Source: Streptomyces sp. JH34 (lineage in GTDB: Bacteria > Actinomycetota > Actinomycetes > Streptomycetales > Streptomycetaceae). Taken from it: a stretch of DNA of 64,000 nucleotides. Position 1 is the stretch's first letter. Each line of letters opens with the position of its first letter. A program made the translations under genes and the position numbers. The notes under the pieces were generated by a model. The model ran no database searches and was not told where the DNA came from. It saw only the letters and a list, made by a program, of their open reading frames with translations. The stretch covers positions 5,332,001-5,396,000 of the forward strand of contig NZ_JAJSOO010000001.1 of assembly GCF_029428875.1 (NCBI RefSeq). The letters are read 5' to 3'. This document shows positions 16,428-24,523 of this stretch, one piece after another.

Positions 16428-17171
16428 ATGGGCGCCGATTCCGGCCGCAGTCGCGGCACAGAGGGCAGGATTTCCCAGTGGCTGCGCAGGCGGCCGAAAC
16501 CGCAGCCGGAGACCGACGACGCGGCGCGGCTGGAGCTGCTCCTGGCCGTCGCGGAGGCAGGAATGCCGATCTCACCCGCCGCGCATCCGTCCGGGTACCG
16601 GTGTTCCTGCGAACGCATCGGCTGTCCCACGCCCGCCCGGCACCCCGTCTCCTTCGCCTGGCAGACGCAGTCCACGACGGACCGCGGACAGATCGAGCGC
16701 TGGGCGGCCAACCAGCCGCTGGCCAACTTCATCACCGCCACCGGCATGGTGCACGACGTCCTCGACGTCCCCCTCGCGGCGGGGGAGGCCGCACTGGAGC
16801 GGCTCATCGCCGCCGGCATCGACGTCGGGCCCGTGGCCCGGTCCGGTGCCGACCGGATGCTCTTCTTCACCGCCACCCGCGGTACCCCGGACGACGAGGA
16901 CGAGTGGTGGCCGTGCGAGCTGGACTGCCACCCCGAGACCATGGACGAGCATCCCGGTCTCCGCTGGCACTGCCGCGGCAGCTACGTCCTCCTGCCTCCC
17001 GCACGGCTCCCCGGTGAACTGGACGTGCACTGGATCCGCGGACCCGAGAACCCGCTGCCCGATCCGCTGACCCTGCTGGAGACGCTCACCGACGCCTGCG
17101 CGCGGTACGCGGACACGGCCGACGAGAGCGATCTCGACCACGGTTCGGTGGCCTGGCCGCTCAGCCGCTGA
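16428..17171 (+). CDS. bifunctional DNA primase/polymerase (Prim-Pol) N-terminal-domain protein
   Basis: A 247-residue stand-alone protein resembling the Prim-Pol domain of archaeo-eukaryotic-type primases. A cysteine-rich patch RCSCERIGCPTPARHP (about residues 59-74) could bind zinc. GMVHDVLDVPL holds the candidate catalytic Asp pair. CHPETMDEHPGLRWHCRGSYVLLPP carries the conserved His/Arg region. There is no helicase domain, phage gene or plasmid gene nearby, so it is not part of a visible replication module. It recurs as a chromosomal orphan in Streptomyces; biochemical activity is unproven. Shine-Dalgarno GAGGTGAGGGG precedes the ATG. Confidence 0.75.
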   Translation: MGADSGRSRGTEGRISQWLRRRPKPQPETDDAARLELLLAVAEAGMPISPAAHPSGYRCSCERIGCPTPARHPVSFAWQTQSTTDRGQIERWAANQPLANFITATGMVHDVLDVPLAAGEAALERLIAAGIDVGPVARSGADRMLFFTATRGTPDDEDEWWPCELDCHPETMDEHPGLRWHCRGSYVLLPPARLPGELDVHWIRGPENPLPDPLTLLETLTDACARYADTADESDLDHGSVAWPLSR

Positions 17172-17211
17172 GGACGCGACGGCCCCGCCGCGACGGGGCC
17201 GTCGTCCTCAG
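17168..17211. terminator. bidirectional terminator overlapping a stop codon
   Basis: CTGAGGAC...CGACGGCCCCG pairs with CGGGGCCGTCG...TCCTCAG around a 6-base loop, with a 2-base bulge. Its left arm includes the TGA of the primase-domain gene, and its right arm ends 4 bp before the opposing gene's stop codon. Confidence 0.85.
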
Positions 17212-17214
17212 CGG

Positions 17215-18216
17215 TCAGGAACCCTGTGCCGCGACCAGACCGGGCAGCCGGTTCAGCACGCGCACCTTGCCGTCCGTGCCGCCGTCCGCGCCCTTCCTGG
17301 GCACGTAGACCAGCTGACTCGAGACCCGCTCCTTGGTGAGGGTGCTCTTCACCTCACCGGTCAGCAGCGCCCGCACGTCCGCCGTGACCGTGGGACTGAG
17401 CCCCTCGGCCGCCGTCTGCCGTTCGAAGTGCTTGCTGCTGAAGAAGACGAGCGCCCCACCGTCCTCCGTCGTGAGGCCGAGCGGCGCGAACGTGCCGGAA
17501 TCCAGTGCCTGGTCGACGTACTGGTACGAGAAGCCCGCCCTGCGGGTGTTCTTCCGGGCGTCGCGCCAGCCCGAGGTCATCGATCCCGCGGCGAACACGT
17601 CCGGTGTGCCGTCGGTGAGGTAGTCCGTGTACGTGGTGCTCAGGTCCGCCGGCGGGGAGGCCAGGGCGGCGTCCGTGTCCGCGGAGGGCACGGGCTCGGC
17701 CCAGCCGTCGGCGTCCTCGCGGAACTTCGGGATCTCGGACGGCGAGGCGACCGCCAGGTAGGCGACCTTCCACGGCGCGTCCGGACCGGTGCGGACGAAC
17801 GCCATCAGCCAGCGGGTGTCGAGCTTCCCGCCGTCCTGGTCGCGGTTGGAGTCGGTGTCCGCGAGGAACCAGCGCGGCCAGCCCGCCTTCTTGGGGATGA
17901 CGTACGACGCGTCGGTCAGCTCCAGCGGTTCGTGCTCGGCGTTGCCCTCCGGGCTGTTCTTCCGCCGCGCGGCCAGACCGGCCTGGTTGATCGCACCGAG
18001 CGAACCGGTCACCCGGTCCTCGTCGAGCGCCGGATCGTACGCCTTGTCCGCCTTGTTGTAGGCCACGGTGAAGTCCTCCAGGGCCTTCGCGGCCTCGGAC
18101 TCCGTCGCTCCCGGCACTACTTCCAGTTCACCGTGTACCGTCACGCAGCCGCTCGCCGTCACGACCAGTACCGTCGCCGTCGCGAGCCCCGCCGCCAGTC
18201 GACCCAGCCTTCTCAT
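17215..18216 (-). CDS. putative lipoprotein of unknown function, linked to efe genes
   Basis: A 333-residue protein with a lipoprotein signal (MRRLGRLAAGLATATVLVV, lipobox TASGC with Cys24). The mature part is rich in Lys and acidic residues and contains no motif I recognise with certainty; phrases such as DTRWLMAFVRTG and VYVPRKGADG recur in uncharacterised Streptomyces lipoproteins. AGAAGG lies just before the ATG. Its 5' end overlaps the 3' end of efeU by 89 bp in another frame, so it is very likely cotranscribed with efeUBO. A role at the outer membrane face in iron uptake is possible but only inferred from position. Confidence 0.75.
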   Translation of the reverse strand: MRRLGRLAAGLATATVLVVTASGCVTVHGELEVVPGATESEAAKALEDFTVAYNKADKAYDPALDEDRVTGSLGAINQAGLAARRKNSPEGNAEHEPLELTDASYVIPKKAGWPRWFLADTDSNRDQDGGKLDTRWLMAFVRTGPDAPWKVAYLAVASPSEIPKFREDADGWAEPVPSADTDAALASPPADLSTTYTDYLTDGTPDVFAAGSMTSGWRDARKNTRRAGFSYQYVDQALDSGTFAPLGLTTEDGGALVFFSSKHFERQTAAEGLSPTVTADVRALLTGEVKSTLTKERVSSQLVYVPRKGADGGTDGKVRVLNRLPGLVAAQGS

Positions 18217-19063
18217 CCGTTGCCTTCTGCGCCTTCTGATCCGTCGTCCGCACTGACCGCCTGAACCCTACCGGGGCGAGGAACAGCGCGAGCGTGGGGA
18301 TGAGATACAGCGCCCACACCGTGACCTGGAGAACGGTCGGGTCGGCCTGGAAGTTGAAGACGCCCTTGAGCAGGGTGCCGTACCAGCTGTCCGGCGGAAT
18401 TGTGCTCGTGATGTCGAACGCCTTGCTCTCCAGGCCGCCGAGGAAGCGGGCCTCCTGGAGGTCGTGCACGCCGTAGGCCAGCACTCCCGCCGCCACCACC
18501 ACGAGCATGCCGCCCGTCCAGGTGAAGAACTTCGACAGGTTGATCTTCAGCGCGCCCCGGTAGAACAGCCAACTCAGCACGACAGCGGTCGCGATGCCCA
18601 GCAGTACCCCGATCAGCGGCGACGACGAACCCTCACCGCTGGCCCGCACCGAAGCCCACACGAACAGCGCGGTCTCCAGGCCCTCGCGGCCCACCGCCAG
18701 GAAGGCGGTGGCCACCAGGGCGCCGGTGCCCATCGCGAGCGCCGTGTCCAGCTTGCCGTGCAGCTCCTTCTTCAGATGCCGCGCCGTACGCCGCATCCAG
18801 AACACCATCCAGGTCACGAGCCCGACGGCGATGATCGACAGCGAGCCGCCGAGCATCTCCTGCGCCTCGAACGTCAGCTCCTGGGAACCGAATTCGAGCG
18901 CGGCGCCGAACGCCAGCGAGATGGTGCAGGCGATGGCGATGCCGGTCCACACCGGGCGCAGCGCGTCGCGGCGGCCGGTCTTGACCAGGTAGGCGATGAG
19001 GATGCAGACGACCAGGCCGGCCTCGAGTCCCTCGCGCAGGCCGATCAGATAGTTGCCGAACAT
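18128..19063 (-). CDS. efeU: EfeU, FTR1-family iron permease
   Basis: A 311-residue membrane permease of the Efe iron-uptake system. Both iron-binding REGLE motifs are intact: residues 10-14 (GLREGLEAGL) and a second in VGREGLETALFVW. Seven hydrophobic segments are visible. A charged, Gly/Asp-rich tail of about 40 residues at the C-terminus overlaps the next gene. GGAAGGA is 6 bases before ATG 19063. It lies downstream of efeB and efeO on the same strand, the order efeO-efeB-efeU being a usual actinobacterial arrangement. Likely iron-repressed with efeO, 58-bp gap from efeB. Confidence 0.93.
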   Translation of the reverse strand: MFGNYLIGLREGLEAGLVVCILIAYLVKTGRRDALRPVWTGIAIACTISLAFGAALEFGSQELTFEAQEMLGGSLSIIAVGLVTWMVFWMRRTARHLKKELHGKLDTALAMGTGALVATAFLAVGREGLETALFVWASVRASGEGSSSPLIGVLLGIATAVVLSWLFYRGALKINLSKFFTWTGGMLVVVAAGVLAYGVHDLQEARFLGGLESKAFDITSTIPPDSWYGTLLKGVFNFQADPTVLQVTVWALYLIPTLALFLAPVGFRRSVRTTDQKAQKATDEKAGSTGGGARDGDGTGRDGERLRDGTR

Positions 19064-19121
19064 ACCGGTCCTTCCAGGGTGTGGATCATGGGAACGCCCG
19101 GGCCGCCCGGACCACGCCGGG

Positions 19122-20390
19122 TCATGCGAACAACGCCCGGCCCCACCAGTCGTCCGTGTCACGGACGCCGGGCGGAACGGCGAAGACGGCCGAACCCACG
19201 TGCTGGATGTACTCGTTGAGCGCGTCATGCGCCGCGAGGCCTCGCTGCACCGGGATGAAGCCCTTGCGGACGTCCCGCTGGTAGGCCAGGAAGAACAGCC
19301 CCGCGTCGAGCCTGCCCAGACCGTCCGTGCCGTCGGTGAAGGAGTAGCCGCGGCGCAGGATCGTCGCCCCGCCGTTGCTGTCAGGGTGGGCCAGGCGCAC
19401 GTGCGCGCTCGGCAGCATCGCCTTCAGGAACGGTTCGTCGCGCTCCTTCGCCTTGCCGACCGGAGCGCCCTCGCCCTTGTCACGGCCGAAGATGTCCTCC
19501 TGCTCCTGCAGAGGGGCGCGGTCCCACGTCTCGATGTGCATGCGGATGCGCCGGGCCACCAGGTACGAACCCCCGGTCATCCATCCGGTGCCGTCCGTCG
19601 CCCCGGCCCACACGTGCTTCTTCAGGGCGGCTTCGTCCGTGCCCGAGATGTTCCGGGTGCCGTCCTTGAACCCCATCATGTTGCGCGGGGTCTGCGTGCC
19701 GGGCGTCGTCGAGGACGTCTTGCCGAACCCCAGCTGCGACCAGCGCACGGCGGTGCGCCCCATCCCGATCCTGGCGAGGTTCCGGATGGCGTGCACGGCG
19801 ACCTGCGGGTCGTCCGCGCAGGCCTGCACGCACAGGTCGCCGCCGCTGCGGGCGGCGTCCAGGTTGTCGCCGGGGAACTTCGGCAGGTCCACCAGCGCCT
19901 CGGGCCGCCGGTCCTCCAGGCCGAAGCGGTCCTTGGCGAACAGGGACGGGCCGAAGCCGATGGTGAGCGTCAGACGGGACGGCCTGAGACCCAGCGCCTC
20001 TCCCGTGTCGTCCGGCGGGGCCTCGGCGGGCCCTCCGTACGCCCCCTCGCCGACGGCCCGCCCGGCCGTCATCCGCTCGGCGGCCCGGGTCCACTCCTCG
20101 AGGAGGGCGGTCAGCTCGGCCCTGTCCTTCGTGGTCACGTCGAACGCGGCGAAGTGCAGCCGGTCCTGGACCGCGGTGGCGATCCCGGCCTGGTGCGCTC
20201 CGTGGAAGGGCACCGCGACGCCGCTGTCCGACGCCGGTTCCGCGTCCCCGCCGGAGCGCACCGCGGCGACCGCGCCGCCCGCCGCCACCGCGCCGAGCGC
20301 CAGCCCGGCACCGCCCCAGCCGAGCAGGGCACGGCGCGAAGGTGTGGGGGAGCCGCCCGGCTCCCCGCCCCCGGTCCCGGTTTCCGTCAT
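19122..20390 (-). CDS. efeB: EfeB, Tat-exported DyP-type heme peroxidase
   Basis: A 422-residue dye-decolorising peroxidase. The N-terminus has a Tat signal (SRRALLGWGGAGLALG, Arg19-Arg20). The DyP motif is GFKDGTRN, with the catalytic Asp. The proximal heme His is expected in MHIETWDRAPLQEQ or the following region, and the C-terminal FLAYQRDVRKGFIPVQRGLAAHDALNEYIQHVGSA block shows the DyP C-terminal motif. In the EfeUOB system it is thought to oxidise ferrous iron, or to act on heme, at the outer face. It is 12 bp from efeO and 58 bp from efeU. Confidence 0.93.
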   Translation of the reverse strand: MTETGTGGGEPGGSPTPSRRALLGWGGAGLALGAVAAGGAVAAVRSGGDAEPASDSGVAVPFHGAHQAGIATAVQDRLHFAAFDVTTKDRAELTALLEEWTRAAERMTAGRAVGEGAYGGPAEAPPDDTGEALGLRPSRLTLTIGFGPSLFAKDRFGLEDRRPEALVDLPKFPGDNLDAARSGGDLCVQACADDPQVAVHAIRNLARIGMGRTAVRWSQLGFGKTSSTTPGTQTPRNMMGFKDGTRNISGTDEAALKKHVWAGATDGTGWMTGGSYLVARRIRMHIETWDRAPLQEQEDIFGRDKGEGAPVGKAKERDEPFLKAMLPSAHVRLAHPDSNGGATILRRGYSFTDGTDGLGRLDAGLFFLAYQRDVRKGFIPVQRGLAAHDALNEYIQHVGSAVFAVPPGVRDTDDWWGRALFA

Positions 20391-20402
20391 GATCGCGTTC
20401 CC

Positions 20403-21539
20403 TTACTTCGTGACCGCGGCGGCCAGCTTGGACAGCGGCTCCGCGAGTGCGTTGACCGCGTCCGAGAGCTCCTTGCGGTCCGCCGCGCCGACCTTGTCGT
20501 ACGAGGTGAAGTCGTAGGACGCCTTGTCCGTGCGGTACTTGTCCAGCAGGGTGTCCAGCGCCGCGAACTGCTTGTCCAGGGACGCGGTCAGCGCGGGGTC
20601 GTTCTTCGACGCGATCGGCTTCAGGAGCTCGTACGACCGCTCCGCGCCCTCGACGTTCGCCTTGAAGTCGACGAGGTCGGTGTGACTGTAGCGCTCCTCC
20701 TCACCGGTGACCTTGCCGGTGGCCACCTCGTCGAGGAGTTCCTTGGCGCCGTTCGCCATAGACGTCGGGGTGATGTCCGCCCGGCCGACCCGCTTCTGCC
20801 AGTCCTGCAGGTCCTTGTAGAGGGTGGGCGCGAGCGCCTTCTCCTCGGCGCCCAGCTTCCGGTCGTGCCACAGCGCCTTCTCCAGGCGGTGCCACCCGGT
20901 CCACTCCTGGCCGTCCTCGAGGCCGTCCTCGCGGACGTCGACCTTCGGGTCGATGTCGCCGAAGGACTCGGCGACCGGCTCGGTCCGCTCCCAGCCGATA
21001 CGGGAGCCGGCGTACGCCTTCTTCGCCGCCTCGATGTCGCCCGCGGCGACGGCGTCCGTGAAGACCTTCACCTTGGGCAGCGTCTCGTCGGCCTGCGCCT
21101 GCACGTAGGTGCGGTAGCCGGCCACGGCCTTGTCCATCTCGGGGCTGCGCCCGGCGGAGGTGCCTCCGGTGACCTCGACCGTCTGGCGGATGCCCTGGCC
21201 CTTCATTCCGGGCTTGCAGGCGATCTCGTACGTACCGGCCTTGATCTCGGCCGTGATCTTCGCCTTGGTTCCCGGGCCGATGTTCTCGCGCTCCGTGACG
21301 ATCCGGTCGTCCGGGAAGAGGACGTAGACCTCGGTGACCTTGGAGCCCTTGTTCTGCACGGAGAGTTCGACGTGCCCGGCCGGGATCTTCTTCGACGACA
21401 CCTCGCAGGAGTCGTCCTTGGCGACCACTTCGACGGCGCCGTCGCCCTTGCTGTCGCTCTTCTCGGCGCAGCCCGTGACGGCGGTCAGTGCGGCCACCGC
21501 GGCGACAGCGGTGGCGACGGAGGGGCGAAGGGCTCGCAT
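20403..21539 (-). CDS. efeO: EfeO, periplasmic-type iron-binding lipoprotein (cupredoxin + M75)
   Basis: A 378-residue lipoprotein. The signal ends in lipobox VTGC with Cys24. Residues of about 35-125 form a cupredoxin-like domain (HVELSVQNKGSKVTEVYVLF, with YEIACKPGMKGQ holding Cys and Met ligands). The rest is an imelysin-like M75 domain with the HxxE motif in GWHRLEKALW. It delivers iron to EfeU in the known system. First gene of the operon, with GGAGCC before ATG and an iron box 47 bp upstream. The deduced order of action is EfeO capture, EfeB oxidation, EfeU transport. Confidence 0.93.
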   Translation of the reverse strand: MRALRPSVATAVAAVAALTAVTGCAEKSDSKGDGAVEVVAKDDSCEVSSKKIPAGHVELSVQNKGSKVTEVYVLFPDDRIVTERENIGPGTKAKITAEIKAGTYEIACKPGMKGQGIRQTVEVTGGTSAGRSPEMDKAVAGYRTYVQAQADETLPKVKVFTDAVAAGDIEAAKKAYAGSRIGWERTEPVAESFGDIDPKVDVREDGLEDGQEWTGWHRLEKALWHDRKLGAEEKALAPTLYKDLQDWQKRVGRADITPTSMANGAKELLDEVATGKVTGEEERYSHTDLVDFKANVEGAERSYELLKPIASKNDPALTASLDKQFAALDTLLDKYRTDKASYDFTSYDKVGAADRKELSDAVNALAEPLSKLAAAVTK

Positions 21540-21585
21540 GAGGGCTCCACATGGGTGAAAGAGCGGGGGACGACAGGGAAGAAAA

Positions 21586-21604
21586 GCAGGTGAGGCTGGC
21601 CTAA
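21586..21604 (-). promoter_or_regulatory. iron box (DmdR/IdeR-type operator) upstream of efeO
   Basis: On the minus strand the site reads TTAGGCCAGCCTCACCTGC, which matches the classical 19-bp actinobacterial iron box at 14 positions by eye. It overlaps a TAAGTT -10-like box, the right place for iron-dependent repression of efeO-efeB-efeU. The regulator gene is not in the window. Confidence 0.72.
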
Positions 21605-21845
21605 CTTAACCGCGACTCACCTCGCCGCCACCCGTCGGTGAGGTGATTCGGGTCTCATCCGCCCGTATCGGAAACGGTCCGGTCACGATGACCTCATGGG
21701 GAACCCACGGAAAGGTCAAACGCGGGTCAAGCGGGCGCTCCCGTGCCGTCACGCCCATCCGGCGCTCGCTCGCCGTCGCGCTTCTCGCGGCGCGGCTCGC
21801 GGTGCTGCCCGGGACCGAGGCCCCGGGCGGTGCTTGAATGCGCAT

Positions 21846-22517
21846 GTGAACGACTTCGACGTACCCGACGGCATCGACGTACTGCGCGTGTTCTGCGGCC
21901 CGGACGGCGGTCACGGTAACGCGCTCGGTGTCGTGCGCGACGGGCGCCGGTATCCCGACGACGATTCCAGGCAGGCGCTCGCACGCGAACTCGGCTTCAG
22001 CGAGACCGTGTTCGTCGACGACCCCGAGCGTGGCACTGTCGACATCCGGACGCCGGGTCTGCGGCTGCCCTTCGTGGGGCACCCTCTCGTCGGTGCCGCC
22101 TGGCTGCTCGACATCGAGGTGCTGGAACTGCCCGTCGGGGACGTGACGGCGCGCCAGGACGGCGAGTTCACCTGGATCACGGGCCGCCCCGAATGGGTGC
22201 CGCCGAGGACGCTGGAGCAGTACGCCTCGGTCGCGGAGGTCGAGGCGCTGACGGGGCCGCCACCCGGCGACGGCTGGCTCTACGTCTGGGCCTGGGAGGA
22301 CGAGGCCGCCGGACGCGTACGGGCGCGGGCCTTCCCGCGGCGGGGGGACTCCGTCGACGAGGACGAGGCGACCGGTGCGGCGGCCATGCTGCTGAGCGCC
22401 GCACTCGGCCGGGCCCTCAACATCACCCAGGGGCGCGGCTCCCAGATCCTGACCGCACCCGCGCCGGACGGCACGTACGAGGTCGGCGGGCGGGTACTCC
22501 TGGCGGTCGCGTCCTGA
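21846..22517 (+). CDS. PhzF family protein (short form)
   Basis: A 223-residue PhzF-like protein, shorter than the usual 260-290. It opens with DVLRVFCGPDGGHGNALGVV, has FSETVFVDD with the catalytic-type Glu, LRLPFVGHPLVGAAWLL, and the second-half signature VDEDEATGAAAMLLSAALGR. GTG 21846 is chosen because TTGAAT (21834-21839) lies six bases upstream with no Shine-Dalgarno, a leaderless arrangement. The frame runs further upstream but without coding character. It faces the heme oxygenase gene, 24 bp apart. Substrate unknown. Confidence 0.8.
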   Translation: MNDFDVPDGIDVLRVFCGPDGGHGNALGVVRDGRRYPDDDSRQALARELGFSETVFVDDPERGTVDIRTPGLRLPFVGHPLVGAAWLLDIEVLELPVGDVTARQDGEFTWITGRPEWVPPRTLEQYASVAEVEALTGPPPGDGWLYVWAWEDEAAGRVRARAFPRRGDSVDEDEATGAAAMLLSAALGRALNITQGRGSQILTAPAPDGTYEVGGRVLLAVAS

Positions 22518-22541
22518 GGGGCGTCCGCGCGGCGGAAGGCG

Positions 22542-23204
22542 CTACGCGCTGAGCGGGAAGGCCTCGCCGAGCTCATGGAAGACGGCGGTGTTCAGCGCGA
22601 AGGCGCGCTTGCACTCGTCGACGACGCGCTGCTTCTCCAGGTCGTCGGCGTCCACCGCGTCCAGCAGCTCCCGGTACTCCCGCTTGAAGGCCGCCGGATT
22701 GGGGATCTGCTCGAAGACGTAGAACCGGACCCCGTCGCCCTTGCGCTCGAAGCCCCACGTCTTCTCCGCGGTGCCGCGGATGATCTGGCCGCCCGAGAGG
22801 TCGCCCAGGTAGCGGGTGTAGTGGTGTGCCACGTATCCGGCCGGCCACTCGCGGGCGCACTCGGCGACCCGCGCGGCATAGGCGGCGGTGGCGGGCAGCG
22901 GCTCCAGGCCTTCGCGCCACCCCTCGCCCCGCAGGTGGGCGAGATCACGCTCCAGCTCGGCCGTGCGCATCAGCTCCGGCTGGACGAAGGGTCCGGCGAC
23001 CGGGTCCTCGCGCAGAGCCTGCGCGCCGTCCTCCAGCGCCCGGTAGACGAACCACAGCTGCTCGGTGTAGCGCGTGTACGCCTCCACGCCGAGCCGCCCG
23101 CCGAGCATGTCGCTCATGAAGGTCGACGACTCGGCCTCCGTGTGCTGCTCGTGCGAGGCGGTGCGTATCAGGGTGGAGAAGGGCGTGGTGGCGGTCGGGT
23201 CCAA
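22542..23204 (-). CDS. heme oxygenase (biliverdin-forming), TTG start
   Basis: A 220-residue HmuO-like heme oxygenase that would open heme to biliverdin, CO and iron. The proximal heme ligand is His21 in SHEQHTEAESSTFM, and the distal-helix signature YLGDLSGGQIIRG is intact. The length matches corynebacterial HmuO (215). The start is TTG 23204: GGAGG lies 6 bases upstream and the protein then aligns from its first residue. The longer in-frame ATG at 23315 lies inside the promoter. Together with the efe genes next door it forms an iron-acquisition block, releasing iron from heme. Confidence 0.9.
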   Translation of the reverse strand: MDPTATTPFSTLIRTASHEQHTEAESSTFMSDMLGGRLGVEAYTRYTEQLWFVYRALEDGAQALREDPVAGPFVQPELMRTAELERDLAHLRGEGWREGLEPLPATAAYAARVAECAREWPAGYVAHHYTRYLGDLSGGQIIRGTAEKTWGFERKGDGVRFYVFEQIPNPAAFKREYRELLDAVDADDLEKQRVVDECKRAFALNTAVFHELGEAFPLSA

Positions 23205-23297
23205 GGCGGGCCTCCGGGGATCATGGGGACGGGAAGTCCGGACATGTGCATCCGTACCGGCGGCGGCTGGTGCACGCCGCCGCGCGACGATATGCCG

Positions 23298-23326
23298 ATC
23301 CTCCTGCTTAGGCATACCTAAGTCAA
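23298..23326 (-). promoter_or_regulatory. heme oxygenase promoter with iron-box-like palindrome in the spacer
   Basis: Minus-strand TTGACT (complement of 23321-23326) and GAGGAT (23298-23303) are 17 bp apart. Between them sits CTTAGGCATACCTAAG (23307-23322), a perfect 6-bp inverted repeat around CATA whose TTAGG/CCTAA halves match DtxR/IdeR-type iron boxes. Binding there would block RNA polymerase, so the gene should be induced by iron limitation. Confidence 0.6.
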
Positions 23327-23373
23327 CAGGTTCCCGACTGGCTGTCGGTAAACATGATGCCTGACGGGACGCC

Positions 23374-24231
23374 CTACGGGAGGGTCAGGATCTCCGCCCC
23401 GGTCTCGGTCACCACCAGGGTGTGCTCGAACTGGGCGGTCCGCTTCCGGTCCTTCGTCACCACGGTCCAGCCGTCGTCCCACATGTCGTAGTCGTGGGTC
23501 CCGAGCGTCAGCATCGGCTCGATGGTGAACGTCATCCCGGGCTGCATCACGGTCGTCGCGTGCGGGCTGTCGTAGTGCGGGATGATCAGGCCGGAGTGGA
23601 ACGACGAATTGATCCCGTGTCCCGTGAAGTCCCGCACCACCCCGTAACCGAACCGCTTCGCGTACGACTCGATGACGCGGCCGATCACATTGATCTGCCG
23701 TCCGGGCCGCACCGCCTTGATCGCGCGGTTCAGCGACTCCCGGGTGCGCTCGACGAGGAGTCGCGACTCCTCGTCGACCTCGCCGCAGAGGTAGGTGGCG
23801 TTGTTGTCGCCGTGGACGCCGTCGATGTAGGCGGTGACGTCGAGGTTCACGATGTCGCCGTCCCGCAGCACGGTGGAGTCCGGGATGCCGTGGCAGATGA
23901 CCTCGTTCAGCGAGGTGCAGAGCGACTTCGGGAAGCCCCGGTAGCCGAGGGTCGACGGGTAGGCCCCGTGGTCCACCATGAACTCGTGGGCGACCCGGTC
24001 GAGTTCGTCGGTGGTGACCCCCGGGGCGATGAGCTTGGCGGCCTCCTCCATCGCCTGCGCCGCGATGCGGCCCGCGATCCGCATGCGCTCCACGGTGCCG
24101 GAGTCCTGGATCTCCGGCCCGGTGTAGGGGGTGGGGGCGGGCTTCCCCACGTACTCGGGGCGCCGGATCCTCCCGGGGACGGAACGGACGGGAGTGATCT
24201 CCCCTGGTACGAGAAGCGACTGGCCAGACAT
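23374..24231 (-). CDS. map: type I methionine aminopeptidase
   Basis: A 285-residue dinuclear-metal enzyme that removes the initiator methionine in the cytoplasm. Metal ligands and active-site residues are present: His in CHGIPDS, the Asp pair in VNLDVTAYIDGVHGDNNATY, His in DFTGHGI, Glu in TFTIEPML and Glu in AQFEHTLVV. About 40 extra N-terminal residues with PxxP-like stretches resemble the linker of mycobacterial MetAP type Ic. A TAGACT box lies seven bases before ATG 24231, so the mRNA may be leaderless. Streptomyces usually have more than one map gene; this one is not in the ribosomal-protein cluster. Confidence 0.92.
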   Translation of the reverse strand: MSGQSLLVPGEITPVRSVPGRIRRPEYVGKPAPTPYTGPEIQDSGTVERMRIAGRIAAQAMEEAAKLIAPGVTTDELDRVAHEFMVDHGAYPSTLGYRGFPKSLCTSLNEVICHGIPDSTVLRDGDIVNLDVTAYIDGVHGDNNATYLCGEVDEESRLLVERTRESLNRAIKAVRPGRQINVIGRVIESYAKRFGYGVVRDFTGHGINSSFHSGLIIPHYDSPHATTVMQPGMTFTIEPMLTLGTHDYDMWDDGWTVVTKDRKRTAQFEHTLVVTETGAEILTLP

Positions 24232-24289
24232 GTCAGCGAGTCTAACCAGCGTGCCCGGGGCACCATGGCAACGAGGAAAGGATCCCGCA

Positions 24290-24523
24290 ATGGCCCTGTT
24301 CAAGAAGCGCACGGTGGGCAAACCGGGCGAGTGGTACTACTGCCTGGAGCACAAGACGGTCGAAGAGGGCCCGGACTGCCCGGGGAAGGACCGGTTCGGC
24401 CCGTACGCCACCCGGGGGGAGGCGCAGCGCGCGATGGACACCGCGCGTGAGCGGAACCTGGAGTGGGAGAACGACCCGAAGTGGCACGACCGCCAGGACG
24501 GGACGACGGACCCAGGGGCCTAG
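24290..24523 (+). CDS. small conserved actinobacterial protein, divergent to map
   Basis: A 77-residue hydrophilic protein. The N-terminal half has WYYCLEHKTVEEGPDCPGKDRFGPY with two cysteines and a histidine, and the C-terminal half is a charged helix (RGEAQRAMDTARERNLEWENDPKWHD). The layout recalls a small SPOR-like or treble-clef fold, but I cannot assign a function. GAGGAAAGG stands before ATG 24290. Its stop codon overlaps that of the convergent MFS gene in a shared CTAG. I have seen similar proteins next to methionine aminopeptidase in Streptomyces, which is weak contextual evidence. Confidence 0.72.
   Translation: MALFKKRTVGKPGEWYYCLEHKTVEEGPDCPGKDRFGPYATRGEAQRAMDTARERNLEWENDPKWHDRQDGTTDPGA

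Noticed and set aside
19053..21593. 846-codon plus-strand frame opposite efeB and efeO
   Set aside because: Shadow of the iron operon; low-complexity Gly/Val/Arg.
23315..23321. Upstream ATG as the heme oxygenase start
   Set aside because: It lies inside the promoter spacer, and the extra 37 residues do not belong to the heme oxygenase fold.
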